A DNA stretch of 64,000 nucleotides, from contig CM060912.1 in NCBI GenBank assembly GCA_030737875.1, forward strand, positions 461,222,310-461,286,309, in the 5' to 3' direction. This document shows, one piece after another, positions 36,318-47,712 of the stretch. The notes beneath the pieces were generated by a model. It ran no database searches, was not told where the DNA came from, and worked only from the letters and a program-made list of their open reading frames with translations. Every line of letters begins with the position of its first letter. Position 1 is the stretch's first letter. Source of the stretch: Allium sativum. Its lineage: Eukaryota; Streptophyta; Magnoliopsida; Asparagales; Amaryllidaceae. Position numbers and translations under genes: made by a program.

Positions 36318-37419
36318 CCTACACAAAATGGAGAAATTAACATTATATTGAAATAATTACAAAATAAAATAAACCAAGCGTATTATAAAATAAAACAGCC
36401 ACTTCACTAACATGTAATATAGGCAGATACAGTAAAAAAGATATAAAAAGAAGCCACAAATGTGATACATCAGTTACAACATTTAATCAAGGCAGAAACA
36501 ACATTTTCTTACTTAAATAACATGCATTTATTTTCCTTGAATCACCATAAGTTTTTCAGTTATTTTTCTATTCATTTTTTTCCCAATATAGCATGCAGTC
36601 ATTTGTACACGCATGTATTCTTTGGTAATTGAGGCTTAAATTTACACACAAATAACATGCAGTCTCTGAATTTAGGAAGTTCTGCACATATTTTTTCCTC
36701 ATTCATCACTAATTTACACACAAATATTATTTTTCCATGACTATAAGGCAAAAAAACACAATAAAATCATATAAGCACTACTCAACCTAAGTTTGTTACA
36801 AAAATAAACATAATAATAAAATCAGAAATATGATTACACCTGAATACACAAGTAAATCCACAAATTAGGCAACACAATAATCAAATTAAGAAATACTTGA
36901 AATATACATTGAGTGATACCTTAAGCACCAAATTAAATCGAAGCCCTAACTGAAATTTGAGACCCAAACGAACCATAATTGAAGACCTAATTGAAACACC
37001 GAAGCCCTAATTGAGAACTTGAACTCGAACTTGCCGTAATCGAACCCCAATTAAGCTTGTAAACTTGAGCTTTTAGCCCTAATTGAAATTGCGAGTGAGA
37101 GTCTTTGACAGGTTGAGCGGCGACGTATTTTGTTTAGTTTCCGATTGAAACCCTTGAAAATTTTGCTAATTCTTTTGCCGCTCTGTTTTTGCTTCCCGCG
37201 TTAAAGATTATTTCACGTGGATTGCTAACGTGGACTGTTGGATCGTAATCACCCGGATTGATAAATTTATTCACGTGGCTACTGCAACATCTTGGATTTT
37301 CTATGGTAACACTTTGAAGCATGTATTGCAATAGACAAAAATCAGCATACCTATCATTACATTATAGCTAGCAACACATTGGATTTTCGTTGCGGTAGGC
37401 CATCTATGGCGTAGGGTTA

Positions 37420-37734
37420 AGAGGAGAGATAAATTTTCTCCATAGTCATAATTAAATATTTTGGGTTTAGGGTTTGTATGAAAAATCAAATTTTATGATG
37501 TAATAATAAATATGAATTAAAAATAAAGAGAAATATAATGATAAATTATATAAATCACAATTTAGTTATTCTAATAAAAATTTATTAAAGGAGAATGTTT
37601 TGTTTGATTCTACCATGAATATGCTATTTAATTTAAAACTGATTTTTATATTTCCTCTTAATAAACATTATTCACTATTTATATTTCACTGTAGATAATT
37701 GTCGCTCCTTCTACCAACATAACAAATTACTACC
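37420..37734. other. AT-rich spacer, no gene seen
   Basis: About 315 bp between the CACTA duplication and the abrupt start of element C's LTR at a C-run. Nothing recognisable. Confidence 0.65.
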
Positions 37735-37890
37735 CCTCCCCCCCCCCCCCGGGCAGATCTGAAATGTGACGATTTCTGACTCTCTACAGAGTCATTAGGG
37801 CTGATGTGGTTGTTCTATGTAACTCTATCTAGTTTGGATGGTTGGATTTGCACCTATGATAATCTAACGGCTTAGGTTGATTTAAATTTC

Positions 37891-37897
37891 TATAAAA
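37891..37897 (+). promoter_or_regulatory. Element C 5' LTR TATA box
   Basis: TATAAAA, matched by 46177-46183 in the 3' LTR, followed by CCTAGACTCAAACCCTAAAC where transcription would start. Confidence 0.6.
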
Positions 37898-39094
37898 GAG
37901 TGCCTAGACTCAAACCCTAAACCTAAACAAAATTTGTCTCTTGGCCACCATGCTGCTGCTAGGATAGTTCTCCTTCCTAAAACTTAGGATTTAGAAAGTC
38001 AGAATTCAAAAGGGAAACAAATCATTCTCTTCTCTAGCCTATCTTTGTGAGTACTATTTCTTTCACAATATAATTAATAAATTAATTATGATGAGTTATA
38101 ATTGGATTGTGAGAACATGTTTGTTGAATCACGTGATGTTGTTTAACTTTGTTATCTTCTGTTGGTAGATCTATTTCATATGTCCAATTATACATGTTTA
38201 ACTTGATTCATTTATGCAACTTTTGGATGTAAATCATATGTTAATTCGTATAAAAATCTTATGCAAGTTTGGGATGTTAAATCATAAGCTGGTTTGTATA
38301 TGAATCTTATGCAAGTCCGTTTTTACATATGTTAATTCGTATGTGAATGTTATGTAAGTTTGTGATGTTAAATCATATGCTAATTCGTATGTGAATTTTA
38401 TGCAAGTTTGGGATGTTGAATTGTATGTTAGTTTGAATATGAATCTTATGCAAGTCTATATGTGAATTATACACAAGTTTACATGTGAATCAAGTAAATA
38501 CATATGCTAGTTTATATGCAAAAACATGTGATAAATTCATATGCATGTTGTAGAAATCCATATGTATGTTTAGTTGAAAACTATATTCACATTTTTAGGT
38601 GAAAATTATATTCATATATGCAAGTTCACAATTTTATGTTTAGATCTATATTTAGATCCACGGTAGTTTATGCAAATATATGATTCTATATGACCATTGT
38701 CTATGCATATTATTGGCTATGCAAATTTATGTTATAATTCCTATTTGCAAGTTAGATATATTTTTATGTGTTATGCAAGTTGTGATGTTTCTTTTTTTTA
38801 ATAAGTTAGACTATTTGCGAGTCTAACATATTTTATATTTGAACGTACGAATAGCGTGGGGACAATGGGAAAATATTAATTATGTAAATTGTGAATTGGC
38901 ATAAAATGGCTTTAAAAGCTTATAATTAAATTGAGACATTAATTGGGATAATTTATATACCTAAAAAGTATGGACATAATTTAGGTGACAATTATGGACA
39001 TAATTAATTTGGAAATTATTGACAATTTGAATAGGGATAATTAATTCAAATTGGGGTGAAATAATGTGTAATAATAAATGCCTAAGACACGAGG

Positions 39095-39289
39095 TTAGAC
39101 TCGTTTGTGGTGTAAGACTGCCCGGACCCGCCCGACAAATCCAGCAACCACAAACGATAGTCTAATGTGAGAGGTCGAAGGCATAAATTAAATGCGTAAC
39201 AATTGTAAAGACACGAGGTTAGACAAGTTTGCGGTATAAGACTGCCCGGACCCGCCCGGCAAATCCAGCAACCGCAAACGGGAGTCTAA
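39095..39289 (+). repeat. Two tandem stem-loop modules (C 5' LTR)
   Basis: Module 1: TTAGACTCGTTTGTGGT (39095-39111) pairs with ACCACAAACG, a 2-nt bulge, then AGTCTAA (39147-39165), 17 pairs in all. Module 2: TTAGAC plus GTTTGCGGT (39219-39235) pairs with ACCGCAAAC and GTCTAA (39271-39289). The T-A pair of module 1 is a C-G pair in module 2. Loops contain CTGCCCGGACCCGCCCG and AAATCCAG. Confidence 0.88.
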
Positions 39290-40536
39290 TGTGAGAGGTC
39301 TTACAAGGTTACAGTTATAATGAATTAAGTAACACTTAACCAAGATAAACATGTGGTGGGACATGGGGGTTAAGTGGGTGACATGGGTGACATGTGAAAT
39401 ATGATTAGAAACACTTAACCAAATTGAAACATGTAAGAAGACATGAATAAGAAGGGGTTAAGTGGAAAATTCTAGTGGGGACCAAGCATAGGTGGAAAGC
39501 TTGTGTCAAGCATGGGGGGACCCATTTCAAACCAGTAACCCATTAAGTATCATTGTGAGCTCGAGTTAGATCGAGGACGGAACACGCTTACTGTGTTTGA
39601 TTGTAAGAGGTCAAACTGGGTTAACGGTGGCAACGCAAGTCCAACAGGGTCATGTGCGTGCGTGGGCCCGGGCTGGTAGGTAAGACGTTGTTGCATCATG
39701 TAGATATAAGCCGTGCATCTTTAGTGGTGTCAGGTTGCCACTTTGGGGAGTGATACACCCCACTGTCGGACTAGCAAGGGTATCTACGAGTTAGGGAGCC
39801 GATCGCATGGGGGTAGTGGGTACAACTAGTGGAGATAGGGGCAGGTGGCACCTACGGAGACAGCTAGGGGTATACGAAACTACCATTATGATTATTATGT
39901 TAGTAGGCGGGATCAACTTTTAGGGTTACTAGTAATGGTGCAGTATAGTAATTATCATATAGTGATTAGGAGCGAGGTTAACGCCAGAATATTCCTCTTG
40001 TTCGTTTTTTCGTGCCCACTTGTTTCACAGTCATTCCTTATTTTACCAGTTTATGCCTTATCCTAATTATTTTAATAATTATATTGTTAAAGTTATGGTA
40101 CTCGCTAGACTTTATGTCTAACCCCGTTCGTTTTCGCCTCTTTTCTTCCTTCCCCCCTCCCTAGGTTCTTAGGGTGGGACTAGTGCAAGTGGAGCTTGAT
40201 TCGGATCTTTCTCTCTCTTTGGAAGTGCTTGGATTGCTGAAAGTAAAGTTCAGCTCATCCTTTTTATGGCTACTTATGTTGGGGTTATGCTTTTTTACTT
40301 TATGTACTCAGAAAACAAATTTTTAAGATGGTTACTAAGTGCACTTGGTTTTACTATTGGTTTATGATGTTGTTGTAATCAAACTATCCTCCGCTGCAAT
40401 AAAAGTTGTTTTGAAAATTTTCAAGTACTAATATATGTATCTGTCTTGTTATATTCTGTTAATTCACCAATAATACCCCATGAAAGTTAATGCATTCCTC
40501 TTGAGAGTGACATTAATGGACATGGGGTGTTACACG

Positions 40537-40548
40537 TGGTATCAGAGC
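40537..40548 (+). promoter_or_regulatory. Element C primer-binding site
   Basis: TGGTATCAGAGC two bases after the 5' LTR end; initiator tRNA-Met type. Confidence 0.92.
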
Positions 40549-40741
40549 TGAAGGTTAACAGAACAGATAAGAGATTCTGAAAAACTGTTTTTCAAAAGCA
40601 TTTTGTAAAGAAATACTTTCAAAAGTATGTTTTAAGGAGAGTATTTTCAAGAGAAAAGTTTGTTTTAAAAACATAACCCCCAAGAGCCATATATCATTCT
40701 TTCGAATTCTCCATTTTGAATCTCTTCATTTTCTTTTTAGC

Positions 40742-41840
40742 TTGTCTGGGTTACCCGAGATACCCGAGGGAATACCGATACCGACATGGTTCAGAAGGTA
40801 TCTAGAGGCTAGGGCCACCGCCACAGGCCTAGCAGACATCCCTCCTCCCCCAGCTGCAGCCGCTCCTCCTCATCCCCCTCCGCATGTTGATACTTTTTCA
40901 AAGATATGCAAAGACTTTCAAGCAATGGGCGGAAAACCTTTTCACGGATCAGAGACGTTTGTTGAAGCTCAAAATTGGCTTAAGGAGGTAGAAGATTTGT
41001 TTGATATCTTCGACGTAGAAGATGGAAGGAAGGTCCAGTTGGTTGCTTGGTTAATGAAGGACGAAGCCTCGTTTTGGTGGGAGGTTATGAATGGAGAGCG
41101 TCCAGTAGAGACATGGATGGATTTCAGACATAGGTTTGAGATGAAATTTCTCTCACGAGCAGAAGAAAATTTATACATGGAGAGGTTCTTGGCATTGAAG
41201 CAGGGGAATTTATCAGTAAAGGAGTACGTCAATAAGTTCAATCAGTTGGAGAGGTTTGGCTTAGACTTGGTAAACACACCTGAAAAGAAGGCCCTGAGAT
41301 TCGTTAAAGGTTTGAATGAGCCACTACATGGGTTAGCTATGACCCACATTCCTATGGGGGCTACCTTTGAGAAAGTGGTTGACAAGGCGCTTATGCATGA
41401 AGAGGATAAAGGCGCTAATGCTAATAAGGCACCAGAAAAAAGGGGATCAAAAGATGTCACACCAGCAACCTAAGAAAGGTGGTAAGGACAACAATAGCAA
41501 AGGAAAGAAAAGATGCTTTAATTGTGGAACACCAGGCCATCTGAGCAAGGACTGTAGGAAGAAGAAGACCGGCTGCTTCAAATGTGGTGAGGCAGGACAT
41601 CTGATCAAAGACTGCCCGAGAAGACAAGGGCAAGGGCAGAGGACAAGGTCTACTTCCGGAGGGCAGGTTCAGGCTCTCATGGCACCAGGGCAGGCAAGAG
41701 GGCAGGTTCATGCTCTCATGGCACCAGGACAGGAGAGAGGTAGAAACATATATGTTGAAAGTTTATTTTTCTGTTTGATCATCATGTTTGTACTTTGTTT
41801 GATTCTGGCGCTTCACACTCATTTGTGTTTGCTTCGCTAG
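40742..41840 (+). pseudogene. Element C gag (capsid plus zinc knuckles), frameshifted
   Basis: The capsid part (40742-41473, 243 codons) starts at TTG TCT GGG where element B has ATG TCT GGG, so the start codon appears mutated. A Pro/Ala-rich segment (about residues 36-48) is followed by the retrotransposon gag core: GGKPFHG, AQNWLKEVEDLFD, FRHRFEMKFL, LKQGNLSVKEYV and TPEKKALRFVKGL. A shift near 41450 moves the reading to the frame with two CCHC knuckles, [14 protein letters not shown] and [14 protein letters not shown], then a Gly/Gln-rich region with a repeated QVxALMAPGQ unit. It would package element RNA into particles if intact. Confidence 0.85.
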
Positions 41841-42175
41841 TTGAAACACTGCACCTAAATATTAGTCTAGTTACGGATCCCACAGTAGTCTCAAATCCTA
41901 TTGGTGGTTCGACTCATCTTTCAATTATTTGTCGGGATTTGAGAGTGTCTATCTTGGGCGTTGAGTTTGAATGCAACACCTTCGTTCTTGGCTTCATGGG
42001 CTATGGATTGATTCTAGGCATGGATTGATTATCCAGTAATGGTGCCATCCTCGATTATGAAAAGAGAGTGGTTAGACTTATGACTCGCCTTGGCAACACT
42101 CTCAAAATCTCTAGTAATCCCATACATTATGTTATGCTTAGCTACCTAGAATCTCTTGATGCATCTGTTTAAAAC
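41795..42175 (+). pseudogene. Element C protease
   Basis: Retropepsin-type aspartic protease. FDSGASHSF carries the catalytic Asp, followed by PIGGSTHLS and GYGLILGMD. In-frame stops follow GMD (about 42029) and DASV (about 42173). In the family this domain frees gag and pol products. The frame differs from that of the knuckles, overlapping by about 45 bp. Confidence 0.82.
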
Positions 42176-43680
42176 TTGCAGTCGGTTAGGGTAGTCTGTC
42201 AATACTCAGATGTATTTGAAGAGGTGAAGGGCTTACCTCCGAAGAGGGAGATAGACTTCCGCATATACCTTGTTGATAATGCAAAACCCGTAGCTCTACC
42301 CGTTAGACACATGACTCCAAGGGAGAGAAAAGAGCTCAGTAAGCAAGTCAAAGAGCTGCTCGAAAAAGGGTTTATAAGGCGGAGTATTTCTGAATGGGGT
42401 GCTCTAGTAGTATTCGCAACCAAAGAGGATGGTTCACTTCGCCTATGCGTTGATCATAGGGAGCTAAACGAGCTGACCAAGAAAAATAGGCACCCACTTC
42501 CAAGGATAGACGACTTGTTTGATCAGCTTGTAGGTGCGTCGGTTTTCTCCCAACTAGATTTGGCTACCGGGTTCCATCAGCTAAGAGTGGCTAAAGATAG
42601 CATTGATAAGACCGCGTTCAGAACCCCGGATGGTTTCTTCGAATGGCTTGTCATGCCTTTCGGCTTGACAAACGCACCTGCTTACTTCGTTGACTTGATG
42701 AGCAGGGTGTTTAGAGAATTCCTTAATAAGTTTATGGTGGTCTTCGTAGACGACATTTTGATTTTCTCGAAGAAAGAATAAGAGCATGCTTTGCATTTAA
42801 GGGAAGTCATGGATACTTTTTGTGCACATCAGCTGAAAGCCAAATTCTCCAAATGCCATTTCTGGAGAGAAGAAGTGAGGTTTCTTGGACATGTGGTGTC
42901 CAAAGAGGGGTTAGCCGTGGACCCCGCAAAAGTAGTTGCGGTGCAAGATTGGAAGGTTCCACGGAATGCAGCCGAAGTCCAAGCTTCCTTGTGCTAGCGG
43001 GCTTTTACAGAAAATTCATTAAAGACTTTGCAAAAATCTCAGCCCCACTCACAAGATTAACGAAGAAGAACCTAACTTTCGCTTGGGATTTGGATTGCGA
43101 TATTGCTTTCCAACGTTTGAAAAGGGCTTTAACAACAGCCCCAGTTCTGACATTGCCGGATGGGAGCAAGATGTTTACCGTATACACGGATGCATGTGTT
43201 ACGGGACTAGGTGTTGTCTTGATGCAAGAAGGGAAGGTAGTAGCTTATGGAGGCAGACAGTTGAAAGTACATGAGAAAACCTACCCAACCCACGATCTAG
43301 AGTTGGCTGCCATCGTTTTTGCGCTTAAGTCTTGGCGCCATTATCTCCTAGGTGAGAAGTTTGAATTGTATACTGACTATAAATCGTTGAAGTTATTTTC
43401 TCGTAGAAAGATCTTAACTTGAGGCAACAAAGGTGGATAGAGTTCTTAGCATCCTACGATTTCGAGATTTCCTACCCCTGGCAAGGGTAATGTGGTAGCA
43501 GATGCCTTAAGTAGGAAGAAGCTAACCTTGAGTCCTCTCTTTGTAGAAAGGAAAAGCTTGGAGTATATAGCAAACTTTAACTTTAGACCCTCTTCTGAAA
43601 TTGTGCTTGGTATGTTAGCGTCGCTAGAGGTGCGGCCTACTCTTTTGGACTCAATTGGAACCGCGTAACGAGAAGACCCT
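42176..43680 (+). pseudogene. Element C reverse transcriptase and RNase H
   Basis: RT is open at 42176-42781 with [16 protein letters not shown] (a His where relatives have Tyr), [24 protein letters not shown] and active site FVDD in [14 protein letters not shown] stop follows FSKKE (42780). The thumb reads [10 protein letters not shown] and [12 protein letters not shown], then shifts near 42985 into [14 protein letters not shown]. RNase H has VYTDACVTG (first Asp), [13 protein letters not shown] (Glu) and LYTDYKSLK, where the usual TDHKS has His replaced by Tyr. Another shift near 43395 breaks the rest, and 43423-43680 is stop-ridden. Confidence 0.85.
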
Positions 43681-43692
43681 CAGCTAATTGAC

Positions 43693-45140
43693 ATGATGGA
43701 TAAGCTAGTTAGGGGTGAGACTTCTAGTCACCTCACTAGATACTCCATCGATGATAAGGGTTGGTTGAGACGGGATGGAAGGCTGTGCGTCCCACAAGTA
43801 AGGGACTTAGTGAAAATGGTTCTCAAAGAAGCACATCATTCTAAGCTGACCATACACCCAGGCGGAGACAAGATGTATAAGGATATAAAAAGGGTTTTCT
43901 TTTGGAATGGTATGAAGAGTGATGTAGCTGAGTTCGTCGCTAAGTGTTTGATATGTCAACTAGTCAAAGCGGAGCAGAAGAAGCCTGGTGGTCTGCTTCA
44001 GCCTCTAGAGGTCCCATAGTGGAAGTAGGATAGCATTTCGATGGACTTTGTTGATGGGTTGCCTAGGTCAAGAGGGGGCAATACCAGTATTTGGGTAATA
44101 GTGGACAGGCTCACTAAAAGCGCTCACTTTATACCTGTTAAAAGTAGAAGGACTGCCTCGTCCCTAGCATCCATTTATCTTAAAGAAATAGTTCGAGTCC
44201 ATGGGATACCCTCCAGAATAGTGAGTGATCGAGATCCTATCTTTACGAGCGAGTTTGGGAAGAGTTTGCAAGAGGCAGTAGGCACACAGTTATGCTTAAG
44301 CACGGCCTATCACCCCCAAACCGATGGTCAGACGGAAAGGGTGAACAGAGTATTGGAAGACCTCTTGAGATTGTGCATTCTTGACTTTGGAGGGACATGG
44401 GAGGTCATCTTCCTCTGGTGGAATTAGCCTACAACAATAGCTACCAAGCCACCATAGGCATGGCACCATTCGAAGCTTTATATGGAAGACCATGCCGATC
44501 ACCAACTTGTTGGTGGGAGTCTACAGACAAGCTTGTACTTGGGCCAGACATGATTAGAGAGACCTCAGAAAAGGTGGACTTGATAAGAAGACGGATGAAG
44601 GCTGCACATGATAGACAGAAGTCCTATGCAGACAAAAGAAGGACCGGCCTTGAGTTTAAGGTTGGAGATAGAGTGTTCCTTAAAGTATCTCCTTTGAGGA
44701 ATGTCATTCGCTTTGGGTCCGTAGGAAATCTAGCACTAAGATTTGTAGGACCATTTCCTATCATTGAAAGGATTGGGACGATGGCTTTCAGAGTAGATCT
44801 ACCCGAGAGACTGGCTGGAGTTCATAATGTTTTTCATGTTTCTCAACTACGAAAGTGCTTACATGAATCTGCAGAAGTGGTGGAGCCAAGTATACTAGAG
44901 GAAGTAGAAGTGGAACGAGAAGCGATGGTGAGAAGAGTTCCAATCCGGATCTTGGGTACGGAAGTCAAAAAACTAAGCAACCGTGAAGTCAAGCTTGTTA
45001 AAGTTCAATGGAGTGACACTGAGGAAGACGCGACTTGGGAAACTGAGAGGAAAATACGCACAGCCCACCCTTTTCTTTTTGAGGGTACCTCCTTGACCTC
45101 TTTTTCCATAAGTTTATTCATGCTTATATCTATCTTTTAG
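43693..45140 (+). pseudogene. Element C integrase with chromodomain-like tail
   Basis: N-terminal HHCC finger: HHSKLTIHPGG and KCLICQ. Catalytic core: [15 protein letters not shown] and [14 protein letters not shown], giving the D,D35E triad. TAG codons interrupt after QPLEVP (44020) and in the next few codons. A frameshift near 44400 separates the core from [11 protein letters not shown]. The C-terminus has the GPF/Y region (FVGPFPIIERIG, HNVFHVSQLRKCLHES) and the chromodomain-like LVKVQWSDTEEDATWE. In chromoviruses this tail directs insertion to particular chromatin. Confidence 0.87.
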
Positions 45141-45652
45141 GTATATCTCCTCAGTCCAACTCATTATCCCTAAGTAGAACTCAATGGATGTAAACATGTT
45201 TTTAAAACATGTTATGATTGATGGTTGCGAGTGGTTGCAAGTGGTTTCTCGTGGATGCATGAACACACACATTAGGCACTAGATCGGCTCAATCACTTCC
45301 ATATTGCATACAAATGTGTGTGCATATTTAAATTAATGGATGTATAATGGTTGTGTTATCATATGGATGCTGCATTCTGATGAATGGTTGTGCAAACATG
45401 TAGAAGTAATTTGTATCATTATGATTCTTTTGCATGCATAATGGACGCATAGAACTATCATGATTTGCATTAAGGAGGTCAATTGAATCAGCGGACCGCC
45501 TGATTTTTGCATTAGATAAGGAACATATACACGCACTTTTTTGCATATGTTCATATGGCATTAGAAATCTTGTAAGGACAATGGATGCCTATGTCTGGTG
45601 GTTGGGTAGATGGATGATTGGATGTTAGGATATACATTCTCCTTAACTTGGA

Positions 45653-45687
45653 GATTTCGGGGATGAAATCCTTTAAGGAGGCGAGAA
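45653..45687 (+). promoter_or_regulatory. Element C stem-loop and polypurine tract
   Basis: GATTTCGGGGATGAAATC (45653-45670), then CTTTAAGGAGGCGAGAA abutting TGTAACACCC. Confidence 0.88.
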
Positions 45688-45969
45688 TGTAACACCCTGA
45701 ATTTTCTGTGAATATTAAAATTAACAATCCTAAGAATACTTAATTATTAAATTGAGAAATAAGGGAAATGGATTACGCCATTACGTTCGTCTCGAAATTC
45801 TGCTCGGAATAGAGTCCATGTTTTCGTAAATCGGACTGCGTATGAGGAAGTTTTGGCCCTCGGAAGTTTTAGTGATTTTATATAAATAAAAACAGTTCAG
45901 AATAATAAATTCGAAATTCAAATTCAAACAGGGAAGAGGTTGGGCGGGAATTTTCCCGCCCAAGGGCCA

Positions 45970-46020
45970 GGTCGACCAGGGGGTCGACCTACCCTATACA
46001 GGTCGACCAGGGGTCGACCT
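45970..46020. repeat. GTCGAC cluster (C 3' LTR)
   Basis: Four GTCGAC sites in 51 bp as GGTCGACCAGGG-type units, about 155-205 bp upstream of the TATA box and immediately before a long C-run. Confidence 0.9.
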
Positions 46021-47382
46021 ACTCCCCCCCCCCCCCCGGCAGATCTGAAATGTGACGGTTTCTGACTCTCTGCTGAGTCATTAGGGTTGATGTGGTTGTT
46101 CTAAATAACTCTATCTAGTCTGGATGGTTGGATTTTCTTCTATGATAATCTAACGGCTTAGGTTGATTTAAACTTCTATAAAAGAGTGCCTAGACTCAAA
46201 CCCTAAACCTAAACAAAATTTGTCTCTTGGCCACCATGCTGCTGCTTGGATAGTTCTCCTTCCTAAAGCTTAGGATTTAGCAAGTCAGAATTCAAAAGAC
46301 AAACAAATCATTCTCTTCTACAGCCTTTCTTTGTGAGTACTATTTCTTTCACAATATAATTAATAAATTAATTATGGTGAGTTATAATTGGATTGTGAGA
46401 ACATGTCTGTTGAATCACGTGATGTTGTTTAACTTTGTTATCTTATGTTGGTAGATCTATTTCATAAGTCCAATTATACATGTTTAACTTGATTCATTTT
46501 ATGCAAGTTTGGGATGTAAACCATATGTTAATTTGTATGTGAATCTTATGCAAGTTTGGGATGTTAAATCATATGCTAGTTTGTATATGAATCTTACGCA
46601 AGTCCGTTTTTACATATGTTAATTCATATGTGAATCTTATGCAAGTTTGGGATGTTAAATCATATGCTAATTCGTATGTGAATTTTATGCAAGTTTGGGA
46701 TGTTAAATTGTATGTTAGTTTGAATATGAATCTTATGCAAGTCTATATGCGAATTGTACACAAGTTTACATGTGAATCAAGTAAATACATATGCTAGTTT
46801 ATATGCAAAAACATGTGATAAATTCATATGCAAGTTATAGAAATCCATATGCAAGTTTAGGTGAAAATTATATTCACATTTTTAGGTGAAAATTATATTC
46901 ATATATGCAAGTTCACAATTTCATGTTTAGATCTATATTTAGATCCATGGTAGTTTATGCAAATATATGATTCTATATGACCATTGTCTATGCAAATTAT
47001 TGGCTATGCAAATTTATGTTATAATTCCTATTTGCAAGTTAGATCTATTTTTATGTGTTATGCAAGTTGTGATGTTTATTTTCTTTCAATAAGTTAGACT
47101 ATTTGTGAGTCTAACATATTACATATTTGAACGTACGAATAGCGTAGGGACAATGGGAAAATATTAATTATGTAAATTGTGAATTGGCATAAAATGGCTT
47201 TAAAAGCTTATAAATAAATTGAGACATTAATTGGTATAATTTATATACCTAAAAAGTATGGACATAATTTAGGTGACAATTATGGACATAATTAATTTGG
47301 AAATTATTGACAATTTGAATAGGGATAATTAATTCAAATTGGGGTGAATTAATGTGTAATAATAAATGCCTAAGACATGAGG

Positions 47383-47577
47383 TTAGACTCGTTTGTGGTG
47401 TAAGACTACCCGAACCCACCTGGCAAATCCAGCAACCACAAATGGTAGTCTAATATGAGAGGTCGAAGGCATAAATTAAATGCGTAACAATTGTAAAGAC
47501 ACGAGGTTAGACATGTTTGCGGTATAAGACTGCCCGGACCCGCCCGGCAAATCCAGCAACCGCAAACGGGAGTCTAA
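47383..47577 (+). repeat. Two stem-loop modules (C 3' LTR)
   Basis: Module 1 (47383-47453) and module 2 (47507-47577) keep their stems. The loop of module 1 has changed from the CCCGGACCCGCCCG type to CCCGAACCCACCTG, all C-to-T or G-to-A transitions. The AGTCTAA/TTAGACT and TTTGTGG/CCACAAA pairs are untouched. Confidence 0.82.
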
Positions 47578-47597
47578 TGTGGGAGGTATTACAAGGT

Positions 47598-47712
47598 TCT
47601 TTGGTGATTCATCGTCTCCTTTCTTTTCCTTTGACGACCATCCCGTGCTGGTTGGACATCGGCACAGCGCATTTCAGGGGAAATGTCGGCTGGTGCGGGG
47701 CGGGCTGTCACA
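47598..47712 (+). repeat. 3' tail of an E-type LTR, plus strand
   Basis: About 115 bp matching the end of E and G LTRs: CTTTGACGACCATCCCGTGC, GGCACAGCGCATTTC, GTCGGCTGG and the terminus GGGCTGTCACA. It is joined on the left to C's LTR at a TACAAGGTT microhomology and on the right directly to D's pol with no PBS. It looks like the remnant of an E-type insertion in D. Confidence 0.8.

Larger units (their letters stand above)
32366..37416 (-). mobile_element. CACTA (En/Spm-like) transposon, 5,051 bp, TNPA-like gene only
   Basis: The left end CACTACGTCATAGATTGC and the right end, reverse-complemented as CCCTACGCCATAGATGGC, are terminal inverted repeats of about 27 bp with substitutions; one change alters the CACTA pentamer on the right. 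A 3-bp TTA duplication flanks it (32363-32365 and 37417-37419). Subterminal GCAACA-type repeats crowd both ends. It encodes one minus-strand gene with a Transposase_24-like region. No TNPD/Transposase_21 catalytic protein is seen, so it would need a helper. Confidence 0.88.
37735..40534 (+). repeat. Element C, 5' LTR (5'-truncated)
   Basis: Homologous to 45688 onward, but the sequence equivalent to 45688-46025, including the GTCGAC array, is missing. It runs from GGGCAGATCTGAAATGTGAC to GGGGTGTTACA. It includes a TATA box (37891), an ATGCAAGTTT-rich leader (about 38200-38750), the stem-loop pair (39095-39289) and a CTCCGCTGCAATAAAAG motif near 40390. Confidence 0.9.
37735..47597 (+). mobile_element. 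Element C: degenerate, end-truncated Ty3/gypsy element, same family as B
   Basis: Plus-strand element with PBS after the 5' LTR and PPT before the 3' LTR. Order: gag, zinc knuckles, protease, RT, RNase H, integrase, chromodomain-like tail, as in Del/Tekay chromoviruses. The 5' LTR lacks its first ~340 bp (break at a poly-C run near 37740). The 3' LTR is cut at about 47597, where an E-type LTR tail begins. Many stops and frameshifts; no target duplication survives. Confidence 0.9.
45688..47597 (+). repeat. Element C, 3' LTR (3'-truncated)
   Basis: Begins TGTAACACCCTGAATTTTC. Contains four GTCGAC sites (45970-46020), a 16-C run (about 46024), TATA (46177), the ATGCAAG-rich leader and both stem-loop modules. 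It ends abruptly in AGGTATTACAAGGTT, where the 5' LTR continues into a different sequence for about 1.2 kb more. Confidence 0.9.
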
